A stretch of DNA of 27,430 nucleotides. Source: a virus. The notes below the pieces were generated by a model, which did no database searches, was not told the DNA's origin, and saw only the letters and a list, made by a program, of their open reading frames with translations. A program made the translations under genes and the position numbers. The DNA is taken from positions 1-27,430 of the IMG/VR virus record IMGVR_UViG_3300028581_000203, one strand, 5' to 3'. Each line of letters opens with the position of its first letter. Position 1 is the first letter of the stretch. Positions 1 through 8,422 of the stretch are shown in pieces.

Positions 1-142
1 CCAGATTGTTGACGTTGGTTTCGAGGGCGTTGGCCTCGGTTACAAACGTTCCGAGCTGCGACAATACCGTATCCATCCGAGAGGAAAACGTAGCGGGCGC
101 GGCACGCGACGGGGCGGGAGACAGGGGGACTGTTATGGGCAT
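1..142 (-). CDS. Distal tail protein, N-terminal fragment (runs off the window)
   Basis: The 47 visible residues start MPITVPLSPAPSRAAPATFS and continue into a stretch rich in Ala, Asn, Glu and Thr (FVTEANALETNVNNL), consistent with the start of a helical region. From memory, a Pro-rich opening followed by an F..R.D..L..L..F..EAN pattern is common at the N-terminus of minor tail or tail-fibre-associated proteins in tailed phages. The ATG at 140-142 is preceded by a purine-rich stretch with GCGAGG about 8 bases upstream. It lies 50 bases after the tail gene at 193-1338 and continues the late operon. The function of the missing remainder cannot be judged. Confidence 0.55.
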   Translation of the reverse strand, partial: MPITVPLSPAPSRAAPATFSSRMDTVLSQLGTFVTEANALETNVNNL

Positions 143-192
143 AATGTTAACCTCGCTTTCTTTGCTTTAATGACGTGCTGTATGTTTTATTT

Positions 193-1338
193 TCATGTCA
201 AGCCCTCTATATCAAGGCTGCAATCGCTGTACGATGGACCCGATATAACGATGCCGAAGCTCTTGAATATGCCGTAGGATATCGTGGCGGCTATCTCATC
301 GATGCCCACCCATACAAGAGGCGTTGCCCGATAAAGACTGAGTACGCGCTCGATCTCATTGATGCTCGTGTTCGGGATTTTCAGCGCGTAGGAGCCCCGC
401 CGGGAGAATGCGCCCTCCGCAATTGAATAATTCCCTTCGTCGTCGGCGGTTTTCCTTGAATAGTCGGTAATGCCGATGGAGGGGCCATAGAGTGTCGTCC
501 CGAGAATAGTCGAGAGGCCCATGATGATTTCGCCGCACTTGGCAATTCCGCCCGTGTTTGTGATTGTGATGGATAGCGTGGCCAGCTCGTAGGGCGGAAG
601 ATCAAAGATCGCTGTGTGGGTCAGGAAAACAAACGGTTCGAAACAATAGGTGTAGGCATCGATGATCGCGGCAGATGACACGAGACCGTAAGTCGCGCTG
701 AACGTCACGCCATCGACCGGATCTGTTTGCACAATCGAGATCGAGGTTGCATCTAAGTTCAAAAACGCAATGCTGTTGATCCGGCCAGGCGCGAGAACGA
801 AAGTCATTGATGTCGTCTTGGACGCCTGCGAGCCGACCTTGTCGTCGAAAACCTTCCACCTGTTGGTAGCGCTAACCAGCTTCCATTTCGGAACGGTAAC
901 AAGGAGATCGTGCGGAGGATAGTTGGAGACATTCCCGGCGGCCAGGGACTCATAGATGTTGTGGACCTTATCCGTGGCGACCGTGACGACCGGATGGGCA
1001 GCGCCCTGGTCTGCGAGCTCTCCCGCCGTGCCTGTGACGCCGACAACCTCGCCCAGCGTAAATGCCCCGCTGCGCTCGCGGATCTGATAGCTAAGGCTGG
1101 TCAGTTGGGCAACCACGCGGCACGTTTTCGAGCTGGTTTGCCCGGTAAGCAACCGCCCGGCCACCCATGCCGTTGCAGGAGCGACATCGAGGGTCAGGAT
1201 TTCAACACCTGTCGAATCCATCACCCGTGCACCGGAAGCATAGGTTGTTCCCATTGCAAATTCGGCGTAGTCCGTTTCCGGGATGTCGGAGGAGACAAGC
1301 ATTGCATCGGTGATCACGTTTGGTCGGATAATTTTCAT
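193..1338 (-). CDS. Minor tail / distal tail protein (381 aa)
   Basis: It lies directly downstream of the tape measure gene (9-base gap), where siphoviruses encode distal tail and baseplate proteins. The N-terminus (MKIIRPNVITDAMLVSSDIPETDYAEF) followed by residues about 120-170 with IYESLAAGN...P..D...W..V.ATNRWKVFDD resembles, from memory, a recurrent tail protein architecture in phages in which a carbohydrate-binding-like repeat carries the N-x-x-x-P and TNRW-x-FD motifs. The rest is rich in beta-branched residues and has no obvious helices or membrane segments, consistent with a beta-structured virion protein. The ATG at 1338 is the first in frame. The tail assignment rests mostly on position; carbohydrate binding is inference. 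Confidence 0.65.
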   Translation of the reverse strand: MKIIRPNVITDAMLVSSDIPETDYAEFAMGTTYASGARVMDSTGVEILTLDVAPATAWVAGRLLTGQTSSKTCRVVAQLTSLSYQIRERSGAFTLGEVVGVTGTAGELADQGAAHPVVTVATDKVHNIYESLAAGNVSNYPPHDLLVTVPKWKLVSATNRWKVFDDKVGSQASKTTSMTFVLAPGRINSIAFLNLDATSISIVQTDPVDGVTFSATYGLVSSAAIIDAYTYCFEPFVFLTHTAIFDLPPYELATLSITITNTGGIAKCGEIIMGLSTILGTTLYGPSIGITDYSRKTADDEGNYSIAEGAFSRRGSYALKIPNTSINEIERVLSLYRATPLVWVGIDEIAATISYGIFKSFGIVISGPSYSDCSLDIEGLT

Positions 1339-1347
1339 TATGCCTCG

Positions 1348-4300
1348 CTATATTGTCAGGAGTCCGTCATTGTCCCATTTTTCGGCATACTGCGCGAGAG
1401 TGCTGGAGTTTTTAAGCAGGCGGAAATTGACCTGCTGGAGATCCGCGCGCAGGCCCTTGATTTCGTCGGCCACTGCCCGAAAATCTGCGCCATCACTGCC
1501 ACCGTTGCGCCATGATTCTGCTGATGGTTTGGTCAGGACCGCTTCACCCTCGTGGGCGTTGATGCGAAAATTGTCATAGGGCACATAGTCCAGGCCGTTG
1601 CGGGCGGAGAAGGCAAACTGGGAGGACTGCGGGGCGATAGAGGCGAGTCCCGGTTGTAGATCGGGGGAACCGGACATGCCGTCAAAGTTGATATTTAGAC
1701 CGCCATTTTCGGCGGGGAAGAGTGCCCCTAGAGCCTGGTTGATTCCCCACTTAATAGCGTAGTTCTTGGCAGCACTTTGCGCCACACTTGATAAATTTGC
1801 CCCATATCCAGCCCCACCTTCTCCACCTGATGACCACCCACTTCCACTAGCCCCTTGCATAATATATGTAAGCACAGCAGCCATACCAGCGTTTTCCATA
1901 GCTGTCTTTCGGTCTGCATGAGTTCCCGCTGCTCCGGCTTGCCAATCTGCCATGATTCCTGATCCTGCAGCAGCTCCTCCTGGACCCCAAATTGCTCCGA
2001 TCACAGGGGCTACAATACCAGCTATTTGTGTGAGCCATTCTGGAGAATTTGCTCCGATCTTCTCTGTTATTCCTGTAACAGATCCACTTGGATCAGCAAA
2101 AGCGTGAATCCAGTCATATATACTCCCGCCACCATTATCGATAAATGTTCCGACAGATGTTCCACCTGTAACGGCAGTAGCGACTGTTGATCCTCCTCCA
2201 GTTGCTATTGATGTAAGAGCATCAACAATCCAACCAAAGCCGCCGCCTGATCCGGACCTGAGCGTCGGATCTCGGAATTGCTTGCTGATGTCCCCACCAG
2301 GGGCAATCTGGTTCGTGATCATGTTGATCAGGTCACCGGGTTTGAATCCATATGGATAGTAACCAGGCATGATGTCCTGCCAACCATCGGCGGTCCGGGG
2401 AATCCATGCTCCAATAGGAAGGTCGTCGCGATACGCGCCGTCATACCGGGCCATTTCTTCCGCAAAGGAGTCGGATGGACCAAACGCATTCAGGGTCGGC
2501 ACAGGATAATTGTAGTATCCTCCATCTGCATATCCGGGGATAAAGCCACCACTTTTCGCAGCATACGCCACCGACTGGTTGTGCTCCATGACGTAGCCGG
2601 GGCCTTGCGGAAATAGCAGTTCCGGGCCGCGTTCACCTACCCACACAGGTCGATTGGCTGAGATAGGGCCACCATCCGCCCTTGCGTCCCCCGGAATAAC
2701 AGCGGTGCTGTCGCCAAGCGACCCGCTTCCTCTCCACCATGTCTCAAGAGCTCCGCCTGCGATTCGGGCAACCTTTCCGATAACCGAGGCCGCCGCGTCT
2801 GTCCAGGTCGCGCCAAATGATAACACCACCTTTTTTAGCGCCGCCTCGACAACCATCTGGCCCATTGTGTCGGTGAACTTTTTCAGCATGGCATCGGCAA
2901 ACGATGTCCAGATCGTCCCCGCATCCACTGTGCCGGTCTTGATCGCCTGGAATAACCCGGTTGACAGGGCGTCGGAACTGGATTTCTGGAAGGTATTAAA
3001 AATCTCATATCCCACCGTGCCGAATGTTTTGGCGTTTCGTTCCATTTCGAGAAATCCGGCGTTGACTCCGGCGACAAAACTGTCGCCCGTCTTGCCCATG
3101 TTGATGTACGCTGTATCGGAATCCGATTGTCGCTTGGCCATGACCTTTGCGTAGTCGGCGCTATCCAACAAGTCTTTTGCCGCCTTTGCATTTATCTCTT
3201 TGATCCGGGCGTTGTAGGCTTCCACCTCATAGCCACGGATACCGCTGATGAGATCGGAATTGAGCTTGTCTATTTTCAGGGCGTTAGCGGATTCCTTTTC
3301 GAGGATCGCGGCGTTTTTGTTGTCATTATATTTTGTCAATAATCCCATGTAGTCGGAATATTTAAGATTGCCGCCCTCCTGGAGTGTGTTGAGGTCGGCG
3401 ACCTTTTTGGTATGGTCTGCAATGATTTTGTTGATTGCCCGTTCGTTTTCGGTTTGGGCGAAGTCGGCTTCTTTGGTGAACATATCCTGATATTTCGCGG
3501 AATCTTTCAGCTTTGTGTCCAGTAGTTTTTCATCCGCTTTTTCGATTTCGGTGTAGAGCTTTGCCGCTGCGTCGCCTGCCTTCTGGGATGCCTTGATCTG
3601 TGCCTCGGATGCCTTTTCGGCGGCGGCTGCGGTTTCCGCTGCAACAAATTCGGCAACTTTGATATCACTCGCCCCGGCATCGGCATATTTCTGGGCCTGG
3701 GAGGTTATCCGGGAGATGTCCTTGTCGTATTGGGTTCGGCCGATTCCTTCAATTTCAACATTTGCTTTTCGGACCGCCTCGGCAATGGATTTCTCAGCAG
3801 CCTCTTTTTTCTTTGCATGCTCTTCCGCCGCGTCGGCGGATTCCTTTTGGTTTGCAAGATCTTTCTGCAGGGCGGCTGTCCCGGCAGCCTTGCTGGTGGC
3901 TTTGGCCTTTGATATGACCCCTTCGGATGCCAGTTCCGCAGCGGTCTTCTTCATTGATGTGGTCACGGCAGCATCCAGCTCTGCCTTGTGCGCGACGATT
4001 GCGACGGCGACGCCATCGGTGACCGCTTCGTAAGCGTTCTTTGCCGATTTCGAAAGTCCGGCCCATGCCGTATCCAGTTGGGTGGCGTAGGACTTGGCAA
4101 GATTGAAGTCCCCGGCAAGCGCCGCACCGAGAGCGCCAAACGCGGAGCCGACAAGCTTTCCGATGTTGAATATGGAGGTGAGGATTTCACCGACAACCGT
4201 GCCCACCGGCTTCAGTATGGCCAGAATATAGCCCCAGCCATTGGCCACCAGCCCGAGAATCGGCAAGACATCGTTGATCATCGGGCCGATAGGCTTGATG

Positions 4301-5220
4301 ACCTCCCACGCCGCCAGGATGACATCCTTGACGGAGATCCAGGCCATTTTCAGCCCCGTGGCGACCATGTCGGAAATATCGGAGATCGCCCCGCTGCTCC
4401 GCATATCCTCCATGCATTTCGTCATGTCTTTGAGCAGATCCGTGACACCTGAAACGGCATCCGTGAGGCCCCCGCCGAACAACTGCCCGAAACCCAACTG
4501 CAATTCGTCGGTCAGGCGCTTCATGGACAGCATCATTTTACCCGCCGTCCCCATTGACGCCTCGTAGGCGCCGGAGATCCCGATCCCGGCCTCCATGACG
4601 ACGTTTGCCCTTGCTTGCGCTTTGTCCTTCTCGACCAGTGCGTCACGGTGCTTGCCGAGGGTTTGGGCCATCCTGACATATCCCTGCTCAAAGTTGACGT
4701 TCAGGCCGATTGTCTCGAGGATTTCCACCCCACCGGAGCGGATACCGTTGATCATCCGGGTAAAGGCTTCGGATGAGTTGATATTCCCTATCACGGCTGC
4801 GTCCTGGGCAATACGGGCGAGCTTCGAGGAATCGGCGACGTTGATCTGCGCCTGGGCGATCTTGATTACGGCATCGTGTGCCGCCTCCGTCGTAATGCCC
4901 ATTTTTTTGACGGAATCAACGTAGGTGCTCATTTCGCCCCGCGAATAACCCGCGTTTTCGCCGACTACCCCCAGGACAACCCCGAGCGTTTCTACCCGGG
5001 CGGCAAGCAGGATCGATTCCTTGGCGAAATCAACCATCTTATCGACGGCGAAAGCGGCCGCCAGCATTCCCGCCATGTTTTTCATAACCCCGGAAAGCGC
5101 ATTGCCTGAGTCGGCGACCTGGTTCAACGACTGCCCGGCGTTCTGGCTGAACTTCTGAATCTCTGCCGAGCCGTTGTCGTTGACTTTGATTTCTATGGCG
5201 ATTGTGTTTTGGTTTGCCAT
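1348..5220 (-). CDS. Tail tape measure protein (about 1290 aa)
   Basis: This is the largest gene in the window, right after the tail assembly chaperone pair, the canonical place for the tape measure that sets siphovirus tail length. A helical N-terminal half is followed by a long hydrophobic stretch at about residues 296-370, then an Ala/Lys/Glu-rich coiled-coil region (about 430-700). A GGPISANRPVWVGERGPELLFP motif near residue 860 is typical of the C-terminal part of many lambda-like tape measures. The tail end is Gly-rich. I chose the ATG at 5220 (MANQNTIAIE) over the upstream in-frame start at 5256 because GAGGAA lies just upstream and the frameshifted chaperone overlaps this start by 28 bases. 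The stretch at about 1745-2235 looks lower in GC than the rest of the gene. Confidence 0.92.
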   Translation of the reverse strand: MANQNTIAIEIKVNDNGSAEIQKFSQNAGQSLNQVADSGNALSGVMKNMAGMLAAAFAVDKMVDFAKESILLAARVETLGVVLGVVGENAGYSRGEMSTYVDSVKKMGITTEAAHDAVIKIAQAQINVADSSKLARIAQDAAVIGNINSSEAFTRMINGIRSGGVEILETIGLNVNFEQGYVRMAQTLGKHRDALVEKDKAQARANVVMEAGIGISGAYEASMGTAGKMMLSMKRLTDELQLGFGQLFGGGLTDAVSGVTDLLKDMTKCMEDMRSSGAISDISDMVATGLKMAWISVKDVILAAWEVIKPIGPMINDVLPILGLVANGWGYILAILKPVGTVVGEILTSIFNIGKLVGSAFGALGAALAGDFNLAKSYATQLDTAWAGLSKSAKNAYEAVTDGVAVAIVAHKAELDAAVTTSMKKTAAELASEGVISKAKATSKAAGTAALQKDLANQKESADAAEEHAKKKEAAEKSIAEAVRKANVEIEGIGRTQYDKDISRITSQAQKYADAGASDIKVAEFVAAETAAAAEKASEAQIKASQKAGDAAAKLYTEIEKADEKLLDTKLKDSAKYQDMFTKEADFAQTENERAINKIIADHTKKVADLNTLQEGGNLKYSDYMGLLTKYNDNKNAAILEKESANALKIDKLNSDLISGIRGYEVEAYNARIKEINAKAAKDLLDSADYAKVMAKRQSDSDTAYINMGKTGDSFVAGVNAGFLEMERNAKTFGTVGYEIFNTFQKSSSDALSTGLFQAIKTGTVDAGTIWTSFADAMLKKFTDTMGQMVVEAALKKVVLSFGATWTDAAASVIGKVARIAGGALETWWRGSGSLGDSTAVIPGDARADGGPISANRPVWVGERGPELLFPQGPGYVMEHNQSVAYAAKSGGFIPGYADGGYYNYPVPTLNAFGPSDSFAEEMARYDGAYRDDLPIGAWIPRTADGWQDIMPGYYPYGFKPGDLINMITNQIAPGGDISKQFRDPTLRSGSGGGFGWIVDALTSIATGGGSTVATAVTGGTSVGTFIDNGGGSIYDWIHAFADPSGSVTGITEKIGANSPEWLTQIAGIVAPVIGAIWGPGGAAAGSGIMADWQAGAAGTHADRKTAMENAGMAAVLTYIMQGASGSGWSSGGEGGAGYGANLSSVAQSAAKNYAIKWGINQALGALFPAENGGLNINFDGMSGSPDLQPGLASIAPQSSQFAFSARNGLDYVPYDNFRINAHEGEAVLTKPSAESWRNGGSDGADFRAVADEIKGLRADLQQVNFRLLKNSSTLAQYAEKWDNDGLLTI

Positions 5221-5474
5221 TTCATCGATTCCTCTACCTGCCCCAGGTCTTCCCACTCTTCCAGGGTCAGGTCGTTTGCGGCGAAGGGGTAACCGGCCAT
5301 TTTCAACTGCCGGATTTTGAACATCTTTATCGTGTAGCCGCTTAAATCACTTTGCTTCCGTTTCTCGCACTGTTCGCATGTCCAAACTAACAACTCGTCG
5401 CCTATTTCCGCCCGGCATTTCTTCTCCTCTTTGTCATCACAGAGCCCCCGGCGGATCGCCGCCAGGTCGGTTAC
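5193..5474 (-). CDS. Tail assembly chaperone, frameshift extension (T-part of a G-T fusion)
   Basis: An uninterrupted reading frame of 93 codons runs from the end of the upstream chaperone gene to 5193, in the -1 frame relative to it. It contains a CEQCEKRK segment and ends inside the start of the tape measure gene. There is no ATG with a ribosome binding site; the only in-frame start near the 5' part is a TTG at 5393. Read as an extension after CCCTTTG at 5474-5480 it begins VTDLAAIRRGLCDD. This matches the lambda G/GT arrangement: a short abundant product and a rare -1 extended product, both needed to load the tail tube around the tape measure. Fusion length would be about 252 aa. The frame analysis is read from sequence; the role is inferred from position and architecture. 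Confidence 0.8.
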   Translation of the reverse strand, partial: VTDLAAIRRGLCDDKEEKKCRAEIGDELLVWTCEQCEKRKQSDLSGYTIKMFKIRQLKMAGYPFAANDLTLEEWEDLGQVEESMKWQTKTQSP

Positions 5475-5480
5475 AAAGGG
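5447..5480 (-). promoter_or_regulatory. Programmed -1 ribosomal frameshift signal
   Basis: On the minus strand the last two sense codons of the upstream chaperone gene, CCT TTG, sit inside the heptamer C CCT TTG (5474-5480), which fits the X XXY YYZ slippery pattern. It abuts the zero-frame TAA stop (5471-5473). Seven bases downstream a stem can form between CCTGGCGG and CCGCCGGG with a CGAT loop (5447-5466; 8 pairs including one T-G). Spacer and stem sizes are typical of stimulatory elements for -1 frameshifting. The extended frame is open from the heptamer to 5193. Confidence 0.8.
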
Positions 5481-5950
5481 TTGGTTTCCTTATCCTCTGC
5501 GCTTGCTGCCGGGGCTGGGGCGGCTGAATCTTCCCACGACTCTTCGTTTTCCGGTAGAATATCGAGGGCGGATGTTTGCTGCGCCACGCTGCGCCCAAGC
5601 GACGACTCAAATACGTGGATTGCCAAGGCTTCGACGATGTCCGAGGCGTGCTGCTTTACGGCTGTCTTCCAGGCGGGGTCATAGTTCGGCTCGCCCGGCT
5701 TGGAGGAGATCAGCCCTTTGTCCGTTTTGAATGCGCCTGTTTTGAAGCCGGTCAGGACGGCGGAACCGGCTTTCATTCGGAGCTCTCCAAGCGTGGAGAC
5801 GATCTGGTTTCCTTTTCTGGTCACATAACCATTCACATATTTCACCCGCTCCTCGGTCGTCGGCATTCGGTAATAGAGGGTGATCTTGTCGCCGGAGATC
5901 CGGTCGTCAAAGGTTACTTCGCAGGGTTCTGCACTTAGTTCTCGGGGCAT
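5471..5950 (-). CDS. Tail assembly chaperone (G-like, 159 aa)
   Basis: This small acidic protein lies between the tail tube gene and the tape measure, the position of lambda G-type tail assembly chaperones. The N-terminal half (residues 1-60) looks beta-rich, with a KITLYYRMPTTEERVKYVNGY segment resembling N-termini of tail assembly chaperones in other siphoviruses. The C-terminus is an Ala/Pro/Glu-rich linker (about 138-159), typical just before a frameshift point. The ORF ends at a TAA immediately after the slippery heptamer, so most ribosomes would make this short form. The ATG at 5950 has a GGGAGAAAGGATT ribosome site upstream. The gap before it (5951-6043) carries a palindromic repeat. 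Confidence 0.8.
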   Translation of the reverse strand: MPRELSAEPCEVTFDDRISGDKITLYYRMPTTEERVKYVNGYVTRKGNQIVSTLGELRMKAGSAVLTGFKTGAFKTDKGLISSKPGEPNYDPAWKTAVKQHASDIVEALAIHVFESSLGRSVAQQTSALDILPENEESWEDSAAPAPAASAEDKETNPL

Positions 5951-5983
5951 GGGTGGAATCCTTTCTCCCGTTGGGAGGGTAGT

Positions 5984-6030
5984 GGGGACACGATGCGATC
6001 CCGCAAGGCGGGCTTCCGCATCATGTCCCC
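5984..6030. repeat. Palindromic repeat, GGGGACA family (long form, with inner hairpin)
   Basis: The segment starts TGGGGACACGATGCG and ends CGCATCATGTCCCC, so its arms pair almost completely. The centre carries a second small hairpin, CCCGCaaggCGGG. It fills much of the 93-base gap between the tail tube and chaperone genes. Related copies lie at 13577-13601, 17744-17772 and 20908-20946. It lacks a T-run, so it is not a typical intrinsic terminator. Its form fits a REP-like dispersed palindrome, of the type often mobilised by Y1 (RAYT) transposases; no such transposase is in the window. Confidence 0.75.
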
Positions 6031-6043
6031 GTTCAAGGTTAGG

Positions 6044-7324
6044 TTACGCCGCGTACGTCGCCTGTAAATTCTTGATCTTTACAATCACGCTGCCATAGGT
6101 GTCATCCTCCAGCACTTGGAGATCTCCCGCTTCACCGAGCCGTTTGCCGTCGGCGCTGATCGGGGCCGACAGGACGGCGACTTTCGGGAAGATGATCTCC
6201 ACCTGGTACTTGTGTGGGGTGTCATAGATGGCCCCTTCCGCGAGGATGTAGATGCCGAGGGTGTCATTGGCCACAAGGTGCTGCTGCAGGATGAATTCTC
6301 GAAACTCGCGGTTTAACGTGATTTTCTGTGTCCGGCCGCCGCGCATGGCTCGGGAGGCATATGCGCCGCCCCCGCCGGGGACGAATTCAACGGCCAGGTT
6401 GTTGTTGAAACTCCAGTCGATGGACTTCATCTCGGCCTGCAGCGACCGACCGCCGACAAAGGCGGATCCCGACCAGGCGCCGCCGACTTTCAGTGTCATT
6501 TCGGAGACACGCAGAGGGGTTTCGTTGACCCGTGCGGGGAAGGTCATCCAGCCGGATTCCGTTGGGATGTAGAGGATGCGAAAGTTGACGACGGTGGCCG
6601 GCACTGCCGGCGCGACGATCGTGATCACGGCAGGCGTGGCGCCGGAGACAGCGGTGTAGGCGACTTCCGTCCATACGCCTGTTGCCAGCTCGACCCGGAT
6701 TCGCTGGACATTCTGAAGCCGGGTAGGTGCGTCAGCACCCTCAACGCCAAGGGCCGCCAACGTCAGTGACGTGACGTTCCCTGCCGCAGCGACTACCTCT
6801 TCAACGACGTTGGTCGTTACCTTTCCGGTTCCCTTGATTGTTCCCGTGATCTTGCACCAGGCGTCTTTGGCAAACGATGCCGAGATGGAATCGACGAACA
6901 TCGAGGCGAACTGCCGACGAAGTACGTTGTTGCCGTATCGCTGGGCTGCGGTGAATGAGGGAAGGGAGCGCTGGCCATCCAGGTCGCCCGTGATCGGGAC
7001 GATGGTATGGACGTGGCCGGAGCCTGCCGCTGCGACACTCGGGGAGCCGAGGGCGTAGGCAAGCAGGAATGCAAAGTGCTGGGGCTGCGCCTTCTCGAAA
7101 TTGAAGGAGGCGTTTGTTAGCGCGCCCAGGTCGTAAACGGCGTCCGGCTCCTCTTTCCCGGTCGCCTCGTTTTCGTTGCTTTCGCGCCGGTGCTCCATGT
7201 TGATGATGTCGCCCAGGGCGCAGAGCATCGTTGTGTCGAGGGTCTGTTCGGTGTTGATGGCTGTCTCTTTGGTGTTGGCCGAGACGGCGATCAGGTCGTG
7301 CGTGGCCATATAAGATCGCGTCAT
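6044..7324 (-). CDS. Tail tube / major tail protein (426 aa)
   Basis: It sits between the head-completion genes and the tail chaperones, where long-tailed phages encode the tube protein. The N-terminus (ATHDLIAVSANTKETAINTEQTLDTTML) and a C-terminal half with alternating beta segments, including NREFREFILQQ and YQVEIIFPKVAVLSAPISADGKRL, fit the tail tube fold, in which many subunits stack as rings around the tape measure. At 426 aa it is longer than lambda V (246 aa), so it probably carries an extra beta domain; residues about 165-240 (VVAAAGNVTSLTLAALGVEG...) look like an insertion. There is no contractile sheath gene beside it. The ATG at 7324 is preceded by GGGAGGAAG. Family membership is my reading; position is strong support. 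Confidence 0.72.
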   Translation of the reverse strand: MTRSYMATHDLIAVSANTKETAINTEQTLDTTMLCALGDIINMEHRRESNENEATGKEEPDAVYDLGALTNASFNFEKAQPQHFAFLLAYALGSPSVAAAGSGHVHTIVPITGDLDGQRSLPSFTAAQRYGNNVLRRQFASMFVDSISASFAKDAWCKITGTIKGTGKVTTNVVEEVVAAAGNVTSLTLAALGVEGADAPTRLQNVQRIRVELATGVWTEVAYTAVSGATPAVITIVAPAVPATVVNFRILYIPTESGWMTFPARVNETPLRVSEMTLKVGGAWSGSAFVGGRSLQAEMKSIDWSFNNNLAVEFVPGGGGAYASRAMRGGRTQKITLNREFREFILQQHLVANDTLGIYILAEGAIYDTPHKYQVEIIFPKVAVLSAPISADGKRLGEAGDLQVLEDDTYGSVIVKIKNLQATYAA

Positions 7325-7327
7325 GAT

Positions 7328-7537
7328 TTACTTCCTCCCTTTCTTGGTGTCACCTGGTGCGTCGGTGGGCTCAGGCCCTTCGACAGGCTCAGGGCGAACG
7401 GGGGCGCCTGTCGTCACGAAATTTCCTGACATGCTCTCCGGAATCTCGTCGTAGGATTTGCCCGGCTCAAACCGCTTGTTTTTGAAGGGGCCTTCCACCA
7501 TCGTGAAAGCCTCTTTGTTCTTCTTCAGTTCGTACAT
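7328..7537 (-). CDS. Small head-tail junction region protein of unknown function (69 aa)
   Basis: I do not recognise a family. The first 45 residues (MYELKKNKEAFTMVEGPFKNKRFEPGKSYDEIPE) form a compact Lys/Glu-rich unit that resembles small proteins encoded between head-completion and tail tube genes in other transposable phages. The last 24 residues contain VRPEPVEGPEP, which is the direct translation of a TTCGACAGGCTCA-type repeat at 7376-7402, so the C-terminus has been rebuilt by a repeat insertion. An AAAGGAGGAATGAA ribosome site precedes the ATG at 7537. The stop lies 3 bases before the tail tube ATG. Confidence 0.7.
   Translation of the reverse strand: MYELKKNKEAFTMVEGPFKNKRFEPGKSYDEIPESMSGNFVTTGAPVRPEPVEGPEPTDAPGDTKKGRK
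7376..7402. repeat. TTCGACAGGCTCA-type dispersed repeat inside a coding sequence
   Basis: The 27-base unit CCCTTCGACAGGCTCAGGGCGAACGGG has short self-complementary ends. It matches the core of copies at 9749-9773 and 13825-13850 (TTCGACAGGCTCA, then CGAACGG). Here it is translated in frame as PVRPEPVEGP on the minus strand without breaking the gene. Confidence 0.75.
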
Positions 7538-7550
7538 TTCATTCCTCCTT

Positions 7551-7967
7551 TTATTCCCACAGGACGTTGCCCATGCGATAATTCAGGCCATAAACAAGAA
7601 GCCCGCCCTCTGCCAGCAGCAGATCCTCCTTGACTGGCCAGAGAATGTCATAATCTTCAACCTGATAGCCGATCAGCTTGTCTCGGACCGCCTCGATGAT
7701 CGTGTAGCAGGAAGAGGCTCCCGCTTCGCGGCTCCGCAGGCTTTTGCCTACGAGGACGATCAGGAAGTCCATTGCAAAAGCGGGCTGATCGCCGCCGATG
7801 GTCCGCTTCTCCTCGAAATCCGATCCCTGATAGATCACATGAAGGGCAGGCAGGCGCTGGGGAGCCTTGAGAAGATCGTCAATATCGCCCTGCCAGACGC
7901 CGACGGTATTTACGCCGGTGATCTCTTCCAGCTTGGAAATGATGGCGTCCTGAATCGTTTCAATCAT
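7551..7967 (-). CDS. Mu gp37-like head-tail protein (DUF1834 family, 138 aa)
   Basis: The protein MIETIQDAIISKLEEITG...LPALHVIYQGSDFEE...FLIVLVGKSLRSREAGASSCYTIIEAVRDKL matches my knowledge of the DUF1834/Mu gp37 family in length and pattern: an N-terminal helix, a central P-x-hydrophobic strand naming the ordinate value, then a helix around the A..CY.I...VR..L motif. Members are found between head-completion gp36 and the tail genes of Mu-like phages and are thought to be tail terminator/connector-like proteins. The start overlaps the gp36-like stop as TGATG, implying translational coupling. Confidence 0.8.
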   Translation of the reverse strand: MIETIQDAIISKLEEITGVNTVGVWQGDIDDLLKAPQRLPALHVIYQGSDFEEKRTIGGDQPAFAMDFLIVLVGKSLRSREAGASSCYTIIEAVRDKLIGYQVEDYDILWPVKEDLLLAEGGLLVYGLNYRMGNVLWE

Positions 7968-8422
7968 CAGTAGTTATCCAATGTTCCGGCGCAGCCGCAG
8001 GATGCTTTGCCCATCGAGAATATTCGGTTTTCCTTTGCCTGCGTCGCCTGCGGCAGGCTGTCGGTCGGCTCGCCCGGATCGTCCCCGCCGAGGGTGTTTA
8101 GCCCCTTTGCCAGATCCCGCAAGAAGCGGATCGCGTTGTCATACCGTTTCTGCCGCTCTTCGGAGATCTTCAAGACCGATCGCCTTGAAAACAGGTGGTA
8201 AATCGCCATGTCCACCGAGTATTTCCGGATGATGACCGGAACGGGCGAGAAGGGCACGGTGTAGCGGCTGCCACAGTAGGAATCGATCTCCGCATCGGCA
8301 TCGGCAATCGAACGGGCGATGACGGATGTGTCAACGGCGCCGCTTCCGGCGTCGTCGGACAAATCGATCAGGTCCGCGTTGGCAATCTGTTCTTCAAGAT
8401 CGGTTTGGGTGCAGTAGGCCAT
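7967..8422 (-). CDS. Mu gp36-like head completion protein (DUF1320, 151 aa)
   Basis: The N-terminus MAYCTQTDLEEQIANADLIDLSDD and the following VIARSIADADAEIDSYCGSRYTVPF...P..IRKYSVDMAIYHLFSRR are hallmarks of the DUF1320/Mu gp36 family, whose members resemble head-completion (gp6-like) adaptor proteins that join the portal to the tail. All helical segments expected for the family are present. The C-terminus has Cys residues (SCGCAG) that could be structural or accidental. The start overlaps the preceding stop as TGATG. The gene keeps the Mu order capsid, gp35, gp36, gp37. Confidence 0.9.
   Translation of the reverse strand: MAYCTQTDLEEQIANADLIDLSDDAGSGAVDTSVIARSIADADAEIDSYCGSRYTVPFSPVPVIIRKYSVDMAIYHLFSRRSVLKISEERQKRYDNAIRFLRDLAKGLNTLGGDDPGEPTDSLPQATQAKENRIFSMGKASCGCAGTLDNY

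Noticed and set aside
5393-5394. Independent start of the chaperone T-part at the TTG at 5391-5393
   Set aside because: No ribosome site, and the frame is open back to the slippery site, so a -1 frameshift product is the better explanation.
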